A DNA stretch of 28,268 bases from a virus. Each line of letters begins with the position of its first letter. The first letter of the stretch is position 1. This document shows, one piece after another, positions 1 to 6,800 of the stretch. The notes under the pieces are model-generated. The model worked only from the letters and a program-made list of their open reading frames with translations, was not told the origin of the DNA and searched no databases. Location: positions 1 to 28,268 of IMG/VR virus record IMGVR_UViG_3300006033_001292. The stretch is one strand, 5' to 3'. A program made the translations under genes and the position numbers.

Positions 1-1209
1 ATGAAAAAGGTTACAGTTTACCCCAGAATTAATAGGGGGGATTACTCAGGGAAAGTCGGGGACGTGATTGGTTGGATAGTGGATCAAGGGAAGGTGAACG
101 GGAAGAGAAAACGAACCGTGTTCAAGACACAGAAAGAAGCGGACACACTCGCTTACAATCTGAACGTTTCCATTGAAGCGAAACAAACACAATCAGTGAA
201 TGACATTGGCGAGTTGTTGCCACTTCGTTTTGAGTTGTTGAATTGTAATCAGAAGTTGAAACAGGTTGGTGCAACATTCACACAAGCGGTTGATTTCTTT
301 CTCGCTCATACTGTCACACAGAAGGGTGTAATAACATTCAATCGTGCCACACAGTTGTATATTGAATCATGCACCAATCGTGGTTTGTCCAATCGTTACA
401 TTGATTCTTTACGTTGGTTACATTATCCCCGTTTTCTAAAAGCGTTTGATGGGGAACGTATGATGAATTCATTTACAACGGAAGAGATAACGAAACACGT
501 ATTCAGTAATTCATGGGGACCAACAACCATCATCAATTATCTACGGAACCTGAACACATTATTTAATTACTGTAAGGACAATGGATATATTGCCTTGAAT
601 CCAATTACAAAGATTGAAAGGCCCAAGGCAAAAGAAAATGAATCGTTGTTCTTAAGTATCAAGGACACAAAGAAACTGTTGATAACCGCATTGAACAACA
701 AGATGTATGATCGTTTGGCAATCAATGCTCTCGTTCTGTTTTGTGGAATACGAATTGAAGAAGCATGTAAACTGAAATGGAACGACATTGATTATAACGA
801 ATGGACAGTTTCAGTTTCGGCAAACATTGCTAAGTTGGGTATGAGACGGATAAATAATATTCCCAACTGTTGCAAGGCGTGGTTGGTATGTTGTCGCCCT
901 GCAAAAGCGAGTGATAGGGACACCCTTATTATTGATGGAAACGCAGAAGACAAACTAAGTTGGCTCCGTTCCAAGTCAGGAATTGTTTATCCTACCAACG
1001 GTTGCCGTCATTCGTTCGCCACGTATCACGTCGCGTTACATCAGAACGCAGGACAAACGGCGGTTATGATGGGACACAAAGGGAACGTTTCAACCTTGTA
1101 TAATCATTACAGAAACGCAGTGAGTAAAACGGATGGGGAACGATTCTTTAATATTGTTCCAACCCCGAAACAGATTGAACAACACAAGAAACTTGTGAAC
1201 AAGAAATAG
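1..1209 (+). CDS. int: Tyrosine recombinase (phage integrase)
   Basis: Site-specific recombinase of 402 aa expected to integrate and excise the phage genome. The layout is standard: an arm-type N-terminal region, a core-binding domain at about 110-200 and a catalytic domain at about 215-385. Catalytic residues visible are R251 (in CGIRIEE), K278 as a likely beta-hairpin lysine, R336 (in GCRHSFA), H359 (in MMGHKG) and a tyrosine at Y370 (in NHYR), with Y367 as an alternative. The His usually three residues before the second Arg is N333 here. The HYR motif and the end at FFNIVP resemble integrases I associate with the Verrucomicrobiota/Planctomycetota group (recollection, not searched). The gene begins exactly at the window edge, so its upstream signals are not visible. 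A strong terminator follows directly. Function is confident; the exact nucleophile is not. Confidence 0.95.
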   Translation: MKKVTVYPRINRGDYSGKVGDVIGWIVDQGKVNGKRKRTVFKTQKEADTLAYNLNVSIEAKQTQSVNDIGELLPLRFELLNCNQKLKQVGATFTQAVDFFLAHTVTQKGVITFNRATQLYIESCTNRGLSNRYIDSLRWLHYPRFLKAFDGERMMNSFTTEEITKHVFSNSWGPTTIINYLRNLNTLFNYCKDNGYIALNPITKIERPKAKENESLFLSIKDTKKLLITALNNKMYDRLAINALVLFCGIRIEEACKLKWNDIDYNEWTVSVSANIAKLGMRRINNIPNCCKAWLVCCRPAKASDRDTLIIDGNAEDKLSWLRSKSGIVYPTNGCRHSFATYHVALHQNAGQTAVMMGHKGNVSTLYNHYRNAVSKTDGERFFNIVPTPKQIEQHKKLVNKK

Positions 1210-1218
1210 GAATCAACG

Positions 1219-1250
1219 AACCCGATACTTTAAACGGTATCGGGTTTTTT
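1219..1250 (+). terminator. Intrinsic terminator after integrase
   Basis: Perfect 8-bp stem, CCCGATAC at 1221-1228 with GTATCGGG at 1237-1244, extended by two A-T pairs, an 8-nt loop and then six T (1245-1250). It isolates the integrase transcript from the genes that follow. Confidence 0.9.
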
Positions 1251-1289
1251 GTGCCCATATATAAACATTAAAATAAAACGGAATCGAAA

Positions 1290-1295
1290 ATGACA
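1290..1295 (+). promoter_or_regulatory. ATGACA pre-start element of the GIY-YIG gene
   Basis: ATGACA lies 14 nt upstream of the GTG at 1310. It is a one-mismatch version of the TTGACA element seen before many rightward genes and supports this GTG as the start. No Shine-Dalgarno sequence is visible. Confidence 0.35.
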
Positions 1296-1309
1296 TCATA
1301 TGTATATGG

Positions 1310-1732
1310 GTGAAGATAAAAGGAACACACTGGGAAACATTGGATGGTGAAGACACGGTATTCAATCCATGCGGATTTGGTTTTATATATTGCATCATCA
1401 ATCTTGTTGAAGAGAAACGATACATTGGCCGCAAACAGATGTGGAACCGTGTTAAACGCAAACCACTTAAGGGCAAAAAGAATCATCGTATCAGTTCCAA
1501 AGAATCAGATTGGAAAACATACTGTGGAAGTTCCAAGGATTTGCTTGCTGATATTGAACGACTTGGTAAGAGCAACTTTCGATTCGTGATAATTGAAATG
1601 TGTAACAGTAAATGGGCATTACAATATTACGAAATGGAATGGATTCTTTTTGCAAACGCATTATTCAGGGATGATTTCTATAACAAAGAATTAAGAGTGC
1701 GAGTTGGCAAAGCTCCAAAGATGGAACATTGA
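1310..1732 (+). CDS. GIY-YIG family endonuclease (putative homing type)
   Basis: 140-aa protein with the GIY-YIG nuclease signature: FIY at 25-27, YIG at 38-40 with the catalytic Arg R41, and a Glu in YYEMEW at 108-110 that is the likely metal-binding residue. The middle segment (SDWKTYCGSSKDL at 67-79, then GKSNFRF) matches the compact GIY-YIG proteins of T4-like phages, which are free-standing endonucleases. No extra DNA-binding module is fused. The start is GTG 1310, because the ATGs just upstream are out of frame, and ATGACA sits 14 nt before it. The stop (1730-1732) lies just ahead of the endolysin. It sits between integrase and endolysin, a typical insertion spot for a selfish nuclease. 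An ordinary phage DNA-processing role is the alternative. Confidence 0.8.
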   Translation: MKIKGTHWETLDGEDTVFNPCGFGFIYCIINLVEEKRYIGRKQMWNRVKRKPLKGKKNHRISSKESDWKTYCGSSKDLLADIERLGKSNFRFVIIEMCNSKWALQYYEMEWILFANALFRDDFYNKELRVRVGKAPKMEH

Positions 1733-1735
1733 CTT

Positions 1736-1741
1736 TTGACA
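1736..1741 (+). promoter_or_regulatory. TTGACA pre-start element of the endolysin
   Basis: Exact TTGACA 14 nt upstream of the ATG at 1756. It lies just after the stop codon of the GIY-YIG gene and helps choose ATG 1756 over the upstream TTG 1729. Confidence 0.4.
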
Positions 1742-1755
1742 TTCCCATCAGGGGA

Positions 1756-2367
1756 ATGATAAGTGAACAAGGAATAGATTTGATCATCGGGTTTGAAGTC
1801 AGTTCACCCGAGTACTACACGAAACATTTACAAACCCCAGAAGTCCCGTGTTGGCAAACAACAAGTTCAGGGGTGACAATCGGGATTGGTTTTGACCTTG
1901 GTGCAAACACCCCGAATCAAATTGAAAGAGAGTGGGCGGAATACTTAACTCCTGATGATATACAGAAATTAAAAAGTGTATCGGGTTACAAAGGAACAGT
2001 TGCCCACAACTACTTGTATCGTGTTAAAGGTGTTGTGATTCCTTGGACAATCGCAAGAAATCACTTTGGTAAATACACCATACCAAGATATTTTAAAACT
2101 GCTTGTGACACATACCCAGGTTTGATTAATTCCCCTGTCGTTGTTCAAGATGTTATCACTTCAATAATCTTCAATCGTGGTTCATCGTTGGAAGGATCAA
2201 GACGCACGGAAATGTTGGCGATCAAATCCCTGATTGAACGGAAACGATACGATTTAATTCCTGAACAGATACGTAAAATGAAACGTCTTTGGATTGGTAG
2301 TGTTCAAGGGTTGGTTGATCGTAGGGAATCAGAATCCAAGTATTTAGAGAACGGATTACGGAATTAA
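1756..2367 (+). CDS. Endolysin, T4-lysozyme/pesticin-like muramidase
   Basis: Peptidoglycan hydrolase of 203 aa that would cleave host cell wall at the end of infection. The fingerprint is clear: E14 (in IIGFEV) as the catalytic acid, SSGVTIGIGFDLG at 37-49 matching the GxTIGxG element of the lysozyme fold, then INFxRG-like NRGSS, GSRRTEM and a C-terminal RRESE helix. The start chosen is ATG 1756, with a GGGGA stretch and TTGACA 14 nt upstream. A TTG at 1729 in the same frame would add nine residues and overlap the GIY-YIG stop. No signal peptide is seen, so export would need a holin, and none is next to it. It ends just before a convergent terminator. Confident as endolysin; the exact glycoside hydrolase family is less sure. 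Confidence 0.85.
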   Translation: MISEQGIDLIIGFEVSSPEYYTKHLQTPEVPCWQTTSSGVTIGIGFDLGANTPNQIEREWAEYLTPDDIQKLKSVSGYKGTVAHNYLYRVKGVVIPWTIARNHFGKYTIPRYFKTACDTYPGLINSPVVVQDVITSIIFNRGSSLEGSRRTEMLAIKSLIERKRYDLIPEQIRKMKRLWIGSVQGLVDRRESESKYLENGLRN

Positions 2368-2375
2368 TTAGGACA

Positions 2376-2413
2376 CAAAAAAACCCCGTTGGATTTCTCC
2401 AATCGGGGTTCTT
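2376..2413. terminator. Bidirectional terminator between convergent genes
   Basis: CCCCG at 2384-2388 pairs with CGGGG at 2404-2408, the stem continues through TTGGA/TCCAA with one bulged T, and the loop is TTTC. A run of seven A on the left makes it a strong leftward terminator (T-tract on the minus strand). On the plus strand only TTCTT follows, so termination of the endolysin transcript is weaker. Confidence 0.85.
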
Positions 2414-2428
2414 AAGGAATGTTCCGTA

Positions 2429-2614
2429 TCATTCCGTAAACTGTTTCAATACGTTCTCAGTGTATTTCTTTTGTCTCTTCAATTGTTCCTCCCGTTTCTG
2501 TTTCACAATGTCCGATACAACACGGTTGATTACAGTACTGAACATCAGTTGTTCCACTTCCATTTTCTTTTGAAACCGTTTTTGACGGTTCCTTTCTTTA
2601 CGATTCAGTTTCAT
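2429..2614 (-). CDS. Small basic hypothetical protein
   Basis: Last gene of the leftward block, 61 aa from the ATG at 2614 (start residues MKLNRKERNR). A longer 78-aa reading from 2665 would overlap the upstream gene by 68 nt, whereas the chosen start overlaps by only 17 nt. The protein is rich in Lys, Arg, Gln and Glu, with KRQKK-type stretches, and is predicted to be mostly helical, perhaps coiled coil. I do not recognise a family. The high charge would suit nucleic-acid binding, but nothing specific shows it. A leftward terminator follows within 20 nt of the stop. Confidence 0.55.
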   Translation of the reverse strand: MKLNRKERNRQKRFQKKMEVEQLMFSTVINRVVSDIVKQKREEQLKRQKKYTENVLKQFTE

Positions 2615-2981
2615 TTTCTTCTTTCCAATCGTTAAACTCACTAATTGCAAATTCCGCATCTTCAATTAGTCGATCACATTGATATGACACATGTTCAACA
2701 ACGTCGTTCCACAGTTCCATACAACATTTCTTGAATTCCTTTAATGGTGGTTTCTTGTTTCCAACAAACAGTGAATTTATCTTTTTGTGATTATATAAAT
2801 CATCCAAACCATTTACATAATCATCCTTAGATGGAAGGTTTGCAAATTCATACAATCCATCTGAACCGCCAATTTGTCTTGTTTCCAATTCCATCAAATC
2901 ACATAGAACTTCTATGGTTCCAGCGTCAATACTTGTGTAATTATGATTTGTAATTAAGTTACGTTTGAATTCGTATTTCAT
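2598..2981 (-). CDS. Hypothetical acidic protein
   Basis: 127 aa, unrecognised. It starts MKYEFKRNLI, has a middle part with many Asp/Asn/Tyr residues (SKDDYVNGLDDLYNHKK), and an acidic helical C-terminus. A Cys pair (KKCCMEL, about 86-87) and one later Cys are present without a zinc-site pattern. Upstream on its strand are two purine stretches containing AAGGA, the second about 8 nt before ATG 2981, acceptable as a weak Shine-Dalgarno. Its stop overlaps the start of the small basic gene, so the two are probably co-translated. Cytoplasmic; function unknown. Confidence 0.6.
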   Translation of the reverse strand: MKYEFKRNLITNHNYTSIDAGTIEVLCDLMELETRQIGGSDGLYEFANLPSKDDYVNGLDDLYNHKKINSLFVGNKKPPLKEFKKCCMELWNDVVEHVSYQCDRLIEDAEFAISEFNDWKEENETES

Positions 2982-3332
2982 CTTTCCTTTATCCTTTTAT
3001 TTACCATGAGAAACCACACCCAACACAGGTGTAAATCCCTCCTGAATTATAAGAATATTATACAATAAAGTTATAATAAACCGAGCTTAAAAACTACACT
3101 ATGGGTAGTGACCCATTATAAAAAGTTGTCACTACGTATGGTGTACGGAATGGGCAATATTTTTCTTCTTTACAAATTATAACCTAGTGATTGTAAAACA
3201 CGTTTAAATCGGTTTTAAGACGTTGGAATTACGTTTGGGGTGTTGACCCTAAACAATCCACAGAATCGTTCCTGAATGAACCCAGAAGGGTTCCTGAACG
3301 TTTTACGTATCAACCCCATCAAGGGGGATAAC
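2982..3332. promoter_or_regulatory. Non-coding regulatory stretch with nested inverted repeats
   Basis: About 350 nt without a convincing gene. It holds (a) nested inverted repeats at 3101-3135: ATGGGT/ACCCAT around AGTG, and GTAGTGAC at 3105-3112 matched by GTCACTAC at 3128-3135; (b) a hairpin at 3267-3300 with inner arms GAACCC/GGGTTC and outer arms CGTTC/GAACG followed by TTTT; (c) AT-rich TATAAT-like words on the leftward strand at about 3047-3082; and (d) an AGGAGG on the leftward strand at about 3040, the best Shine-Dalgarno in the window but without a good gene behind it. This looks like the control region for the two genes below 2981. Binding proteins are unknown. Confidence 0.45.
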
Positions 3333-3476
3333 TTACCAAACGGAATACAAACAAATAAAGGTGAACCACATTAACAGTTCCATGAACAAATCAATGTATC
3401 GGTTTCCGTATTTCACAACAACAGTTCTGAACAATACCACCAACAAAAGTAACAAACCTAAAACAATAGTAATCAT
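3333..3476 (-). CDS. 47-aa two-helix membrane miniprotein
   Basis: A short gene missed by length cut-offs. It reads MITIVLGLLLLLVV at the start, then a short loop with Arg/Lys (RTVVVKYGNRY), then a second hydrophobic stretch to the C-terminus (FMELLMWFTFICLYSVW). Two membrane segments at about 2-17 and 29-47 fill the whole protein. Such proteins in phages are often holin-like, superinfection-exclusion or toxin-like, but the family is not recognisable. Codon choice (TTG, GTT, GGA) fits the neighbours. It sits alone between the zincin-like gene and the non-coding stretch, with a promoter-like pair immediately upstream. The ATG is only 7 nt after the TATAAT, so the mRNA could be almost leaderless. 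Confidence 0.55.
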   Translation of the reverse strand: MITIVLGLLLLLVVLFRTVVVKYGNRYIDLFMELLMWFTFICLYSVW

Positions 3477-3483
3477 CTTAAGT

Positions 3484-3511
3484 ATTATATTAACAGAAAG
3501 CTAGGCAATAA
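3484..3511 (-). promoter_or_regulatory. Candidate sigma70-type promoter for the membrane miniprotein
   Basis: On the minus strand TTATTG (3506-3511) is followed after 16 nt by a perfect TATAAT (3484-3489). The start codon lies 7 nt further on. The -35 is weak, so this is a tentative call. Confidence 0.35.
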
Positions 3512-3539
3512 CGAGAACAAAGCCCGATGCTGTACAGGA

Positions 3540-4004
3540 TCAATAGCATACATTTGCATTTCCAAAGCTGAATGTTGGTGGTTTCCGTAAATCTTTTATT
3601 TGTTCAAACAATAAACGTTCCCATTGTTCATGGATTCCTGATGTTCTGAATTCAAAACGTAAAGCATCCAGTTCTGATTTACTCGTTGTGAAATATCTCT
3701 TTATGGATTGTTCGTATGTTTCCCCTGTGATTGTTAACGTGGTGTGATCGTATGGAAACCCCGTGTGGAACTGAACGTGGTGTTGCCATTCATGTGCGAT
3801 TGTTTGCCGTGTTTGTTGTTCATCGTGTTTCCACTGATTGCTGATGACTATCAAACCTGATGACATATCCCACACCTTGTTATCTTCATCAACGTATTCA
3901 TTCCACTGGGGTTCATGGTATTCCCCGGCTCTATCCGTGAAGGTATTAAAAACAATGGGAACGTTTGGAACCCATCGTGGCGAATGTTTACGAAGGTGGT
4001 TCAT
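3540..4004 (-). CDS. Zincin-like metalloprotease-type protein
   Basis: 154 aa with an HExxH zinc-metallopeptidase signature: HEWQH at 71-75 preceded by a helix-like TRQTIA, so two zinc ligands (H71, H75) and a catalytic Glu (E72). A third ligand could come from the downstream helix ELDALRFE (111-118), the place where zincins carry Glu or Asp. No signal peptide is visible, so it should act in the cytoplasm. Phage proteins of this type include ImmA-like repressor-cleaving proteases and SprT-like proteins, but neither is specifically recognised. It overlaps the preceding gene through an ATGA stop-start junction. Position in the leftward early-type block suggests a regulatory or host-interaction role, which is inference. 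Confidence 0.6.
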   Translation of the reverse strand: MNHLRKHSPRWVPNVPIVFNTFTDRAGEYHEPQWNEYVDEDNKVWDMSSGLIVISNQWKHDEQQTRQTIAHEWQHHVQFHTGFPYDHTTLTITGETYEQSIKRYFTTSKSELDALRFEFRTSGIHEQWERLLFEQIKDLRKPPTFSFGNANVCY

Positions 4005-4348
4005 TTATTTAGATACTTAAGAAACCTTTCATATGATGGTTTCGGATCATTCAAAATGAATTCACAACACTTAATGTATTGTTGGGGTGTAATGAATTCA
4101 TTCTGGATAAAATCATCCAACGACGTTTCAACTTTAGTTTGTTTCTTGTTCTGTTTCTTCAAACAATATTCATCACGTAGTTCAAGTAATCGTTGATAGG
4201 TTCCATCAGGATATTTGATTTTTACTATTTTGAATAACCATCCTGTTTTGTGTTCAACACCCAACAATTTAATTTGTTCTGAACACCACACTTTAGCTTT
4301 AGTGGAAACCGATGCTTCAAACATCATTTGTTGTGTGATCGTTTCCAT
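4001..4348 (-). CDS. Hypothetical protein in the leftward chain
   Basis: 115 aa from the ATG at 4348 (METITQQMMF). That ATG begins one nucleotide after the TAA of the gene upstream, which is more economical than the 139-aa reading from 4420 that would overlap by 70 nt. No family recognised. The middle has a compact mixed segment (GWLFKIVKIKYPDGTYQRLLELRDEY is split by charged residues typical of a small alpha/beta fold), then a Lys/Gln-rich linker and a helical C-terminus. It is translationally coupled to the zincin-like gene by ATGA. Confidence 0.6.
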   Translation of the reverse strand: METITQQMMFEASVSTKAKVWCSEQIKLLGVEHKTGWLFKIVKIKYPDGTYQRLLELRDEYCLKKQNKKQTKVETSLDDFIQNEFITPQQYIKCCEFILNDPKPSYERFLKYLNK

Positions 4349-4349
4349 A

Positions 4350-4610
4350 TTAAATATCATTCCAAGAAATTTGTTTTGCATCCTTTGGATTAGCTTCAAC
4401 CATTTCATATCCCCGTTCATCCATCAAAATTTGATACGTACAAATATATAACGGTTGTGCTTTGTTGATGTAAGCGGTTTTCATAATGAACATCAATTGG
4501 CGATCATCTAAGTTTTCTAAATCATCGTGGATAATCTCCATCAAATCGTCCATATATTCCTTCATCATTCCATCTATCATTTCTCTGTTCTCTTCAGTTG
4601 CTGTTTTCAT
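4350..4610 (-). CDS. Small acidic hypothetical protein
   Basis: 86 aa, strongly acidic in its first half (several DD and EE pairs and Met-rich helices: GMMKEYMDDLMEI) and mixed in the second. Charge and size resemble small phage proteins that inhibit host enzymes by mimicking nucleic acid, but no family is recognised. AAGGA lies about 9 nt upstream of the ATG on its strand. It follows the polymerase-like gene by 12 nt and leads directly into the next gene (TAA, one base, ATG), so it is part of the same leftward operon. Confidence 0.6.
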   Translation of the reverse strand: MKTATEENREMIDGMMKEYMDDLMEIIHDDLENLDDRQLMFIMKTAYINKAQPLYICTYQILMDERGYEMVEANPKDAKQISWNDI

Positions 4611-4622
4611 TTTCTGTTTCCT

Positions 4623-5699
4623 TTATTTCTTTGTTACTGTTGGTTTGTGTCCGATACGTTCATTAACCGCATCAATGATCAAGTGAATGACCGTCTCTTC
4701 ATATTGTTCGGGGACGCTACAACCATCGTGTTCAGTGATGATAGGGATTGAACGTAACATGCACTTCTTTGCAACTGTGCTAATCATGATGTCCGCTTCC
4801 ATGTTCTGTAGTGTTAATGCCAAGTCTTTTTGTTTCAGTAAGAACTGATAGAGAGAGGGGAAATTCTTTTTGACGTAGTCTTCAACAGGATTGTTGTGGT
4901 TGAAATCTCCACCCGATAAAAACTTGCACCACTGAATTTTGATTTCTTCTCTGTCACCATCAATCAACTGGTAAATGTCACCCTTAAGGGCGTTGATATA
5001 CTCGGACATTTCAACGGGGTTGTTTATCTCGTTGTAAAATGAAAGACAAAGGAACGGATGGGCATTCTTGATGTCCAATGTAACGAGGGGTTCCCCGTTC
5101 AATGAAAAGATTTTCCTTCCCTCTTTCGGACAGGACAAATACGAATGGTATATGCGGTTACTGTTTTCCCCTTTCTTGAAATCAATTTCCTTTGCGAGAA
5201 ACTTCTGGGCTGATGTAACCACTCTTGCTTTTCTTGATGGTGTTTTTGTTTCAAGTTCCAACGGGGAAGTTTCAACCGTTACTTGATTCAAGGAATCGTA
5301 AATGTGTTGTTGAACGGGGTTCTGTATCACCACATTACCCGAATGTTGAACGGCCCGTTGTTGTTGATAGAAGTTCTCCACAACCTTCCCGTATCTCCAA
5401 TCTTTGCCGAGACGGTATGACTTGCTATTGCTTCCAACTTCGTATGAACCGTTTATTTCAATCAATCCCCTTGATTCCATATCAACCAAGATTTCTTTGT
5501 AAGCCTCTCGTAAATAGTTCCGTAAAATATCCGTGTGAATATTCACGAACAAATCAGGGGTTCTGTTGTTCTGTTCGTTCCTCTTGATGATTTCCGATAT
5601 GACAAAACTTTCTTTCTTGTTTAATTCCATTCCCTCTATTTTCAGGTCGGGTTTTGTCTTCACTAACTTATTGATTGAAACGTGGTATGTGTTGCTCAT
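4623..5699 (-). CDS. Winged-helix plus polymerase-palm-like protein (putative replication protein)
   Basis: 358 aa, first gene of the leftward operon. The N-terminal part (about 25-105) reads as a winged helix: a helical YKEILVDMESRGLIEI segment followed by a strand-turn SYEVGSNSKSYRLG. The C-terminal part has motifs that line up with PolA/T7-RNA-polymerase palms: LVTLDIKNAHP at 205-215 (motif A, D209), REEIK at 250-254 (motif B R-x3-K), an NMEADIM helix at 299-305 (like the QGTAADI element) and ITEHDGCSVP at 321-330 (motif C, HDG with D325). I recall similar uncharacterised phage and plasmid proteins ending in IHDS. There is no exonuclease or full fingers/thumb. It is the only replication-like gene seen. 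The start is ATG 5699; a TTG 15 nt upstream is possible. Role in replication or transcription is inference. Confidence 0.6.
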   Translation of the reverse strand: MSNTYHVSINKLVKTKPDLKIEGMELNKKESFVISEIIKRNEQNNRTPDLFVNIHTDILRNYLREAYKEILVDMESRGLIEINGSYEVGSNSKSYRLGKDWRYGKVVENFYQQQRAVQHSGNVVIQNPVQQHIYDSLNQVTVETSPLELETKTPSRKARVVTSAQKFLAKEIDFKKGENSNRIYHSYLSCPKEGRKIFSLNGEPLVTLDIKNAHPFLCLSFYNEINNPVEMSEYINALKGDIYQLIDGDREEIKIQWCKFLSGGDFNHNNPVEDYVKKNFPSLYQFLLKQKDLALTLQNMEADIMISTVAKKCMLRSIPIITEHDGCSVPEQYEETVIHLIIDAVNERIGHKPTVTKK

Positions 5700-6016
5700 A
5701 TGAATACATATCAACGAGCAAACCCAAAAAGACGTTATAAAAAGCGATTGTTTGTAACTGGTTGATAGTGAATTGAATTCAGTTCCAGTTATAATATATG
5801 TTTACATTGTAAAGAATCGCCGTTTTTCATAGGGGAAACCAAGTCGAAAACCAAACTGGGTGAGACATATTACTGCTCCACTGTGTCTTCTCTGTCTCTC
5901 TGTGTCTTTTTCTGGGACTAAGAAGGCAGAACCGCTTTCCTTTTCTTGGACACGCAAACCGATTATTATAAGAAAATATATATACGGTTTGGGAAAGCTG
6001 AACCCTATTTATAGAT
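5700..6016. promoter_or_regulatory. Divergent early control region
   Basis: 317 nt between the leftward operon and the first rightward gene. Visible elements are TAACTGG/CCAGTTA inverted arms at 5755-5761 and 5785-5791; a TATAAT word at 5790-5795 touching the right arm; a 13-nt palindrome TTTACA-T-TGTAAA at 5801-5813; a pyrimidine-rich tract at about 5885-5915; and inverted AAACCG/CGGTTT words flanking an AT-rich segment at about 5956-5990, which is the likely rightward -10 area. The arrangement is what a lysis-lysogeny or early switch needs, with operators between two opposing promoters, but no repressor gene is recognised and the promoters are not consensus. Confidence 0.5.
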
Positions 6017-6685
6017 ATGAGAGAAGAACGACAACCTGAATGGATATACGTAAACAAACTAGTTGATGGACTAAGCGGTTATCCATTCACAGATGAAATG
6101 TGCGGTGCCGTAGAACATTATAAAAGAGAAAAACATCGTATATCCGTTCAAGATGGCCGAGCAGGACGTTGCCAAGAAACACAAGATGAATTGCATGAAT
6201 TGTTTTCTGAATTCAAACACTTGATTTTGAAACTTGATATGGAGAACTACCAACGTAACCGTGTTCAGTATATCCCTTACAGTGAATTGATCACTGTTAG
6301 CAACGTTGATTATACTTTAAATGAAACAGTGAGTGACTATTTAATTTATCAAAGCAAAACGGAATTCGTAATGGTTCGTAAAAATAGAAAGGGCATTCCA
6401 TACACAATCACACTGGGATTGCTCGGATATACACGACAGACAAAAGAACAGTTGATTAAGTTGGAACAGACTTTCAAACGGAACCCGAACAATTGCCAAC
6501 TAACCACTGAAACAAAATCATACCAAACGGGATTCATGATTGGTTTCAAAGATGGAACTTGGATCAAGGTTCAATCACTCCGTGCGTTTTGTCACAGTCG
6601 CGGATATGACCAGTCAGCAATGAATCGTGTTCTTCATGGAACAAGAAAACGACACAAGAACGTTATATATGTAAGCGAGTGTTGA
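6017..6685 (+). CDS. Putative DNA-binding protein with C-terminal IENR/NUMOD-like helix-turn-helix
   Basis: 222 aa, first rightward gene. The C-terminus (about 175-218) has the pattern FKDG...V.SLRAFC..RGYDQSAMNRVLHG..KRHK, which matches the small DNA-binding repeat found at the ends of intron-encoded and homing nucleases (KFCRE-G-S-x-VLNGKRKxHKGW type). The first 170 residues show no catalytic motif known to me, so the protein may be a nuclease with an unfamiliar catalytic domain or a regulator built from a nuclease's DNA-binding end. No Shine-Dalgarno or TTGACA is visible; an AT-rich TATTTATAG lies just before ATG 6017, so the mRNA may be short-leadered. A terminator follows about 70 nt after the stop, so it is its own unit. 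Confidence 0.55.
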   Translation: MREERQPEWIYVNKLVDGLSGYPFTDEMCGAVEHYKREKHRISVQDGRAGRCQETQDELHELFSEFKHLILKLDMENYQRNRVQYIPYSELITVSNVDYTLNETVSDYLIYQSKTEFVMVRKNRKGIPYTITLGLLGYTRQTKEQLIKLEQTFKRNPNNCQLTTETKSYQTGFMIGFKDGTWIKVQSLRAFCHSRGYDQSAMNRVLHGTRKRHKNVIYVSEC

Positions 6686-6755
6686 CTTCTTATAACTCGC
6701 CGTATGACATCAAAATGATAGAATAGATAAAACGTTAATCCTTGGTCGGGTCGTT

Positions 6756-6795
6756 CCCCTTATCAGTCGTAACAGATTGGTAAGGGGTTTTCTTT
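6756..6795 (+). terminator. Intrinsic terminator after the first rightward gene
   Basis: CCCCTTA at 6756-6762 pairs with TAAGGGG at 6781-6787 around a long loop that may add CA/TG pairs, followed by TTTTCTTTT. It separates the 6017 gene from the lipoprotein-hydrolase pair. Confidence 0.8.
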
Positions 6796-6800
6796 TGACA
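6795..6800 (+). promoter_or_regulatory. TTGACA pre-start element of the lipoprotein gene
   Basis: Exact TTGACA directly behind the terminator T-tract and 14 nt upstream of ATG 6815. Confidence 0.4.

Noticed and set aside
1210-1300. attP site next to the integrase
   Set aside because: No tRNA-like or repeated core sequence could be identified without the host junctions.
3005-3045. Leader-peptide-like nine-codon ORF behind AGGAGG on the leftward strand
   Set aside because: Only nine codons and no attenuator structure tied to it. The strong Shine-Dalgarno is noted but not interpreted.
3215-3319. 34-codon leftward ORF in the early control stretch
   Set aside because: No ribosome binding site, covers the hairpin at 3267-3300 and has no family or coupling support.
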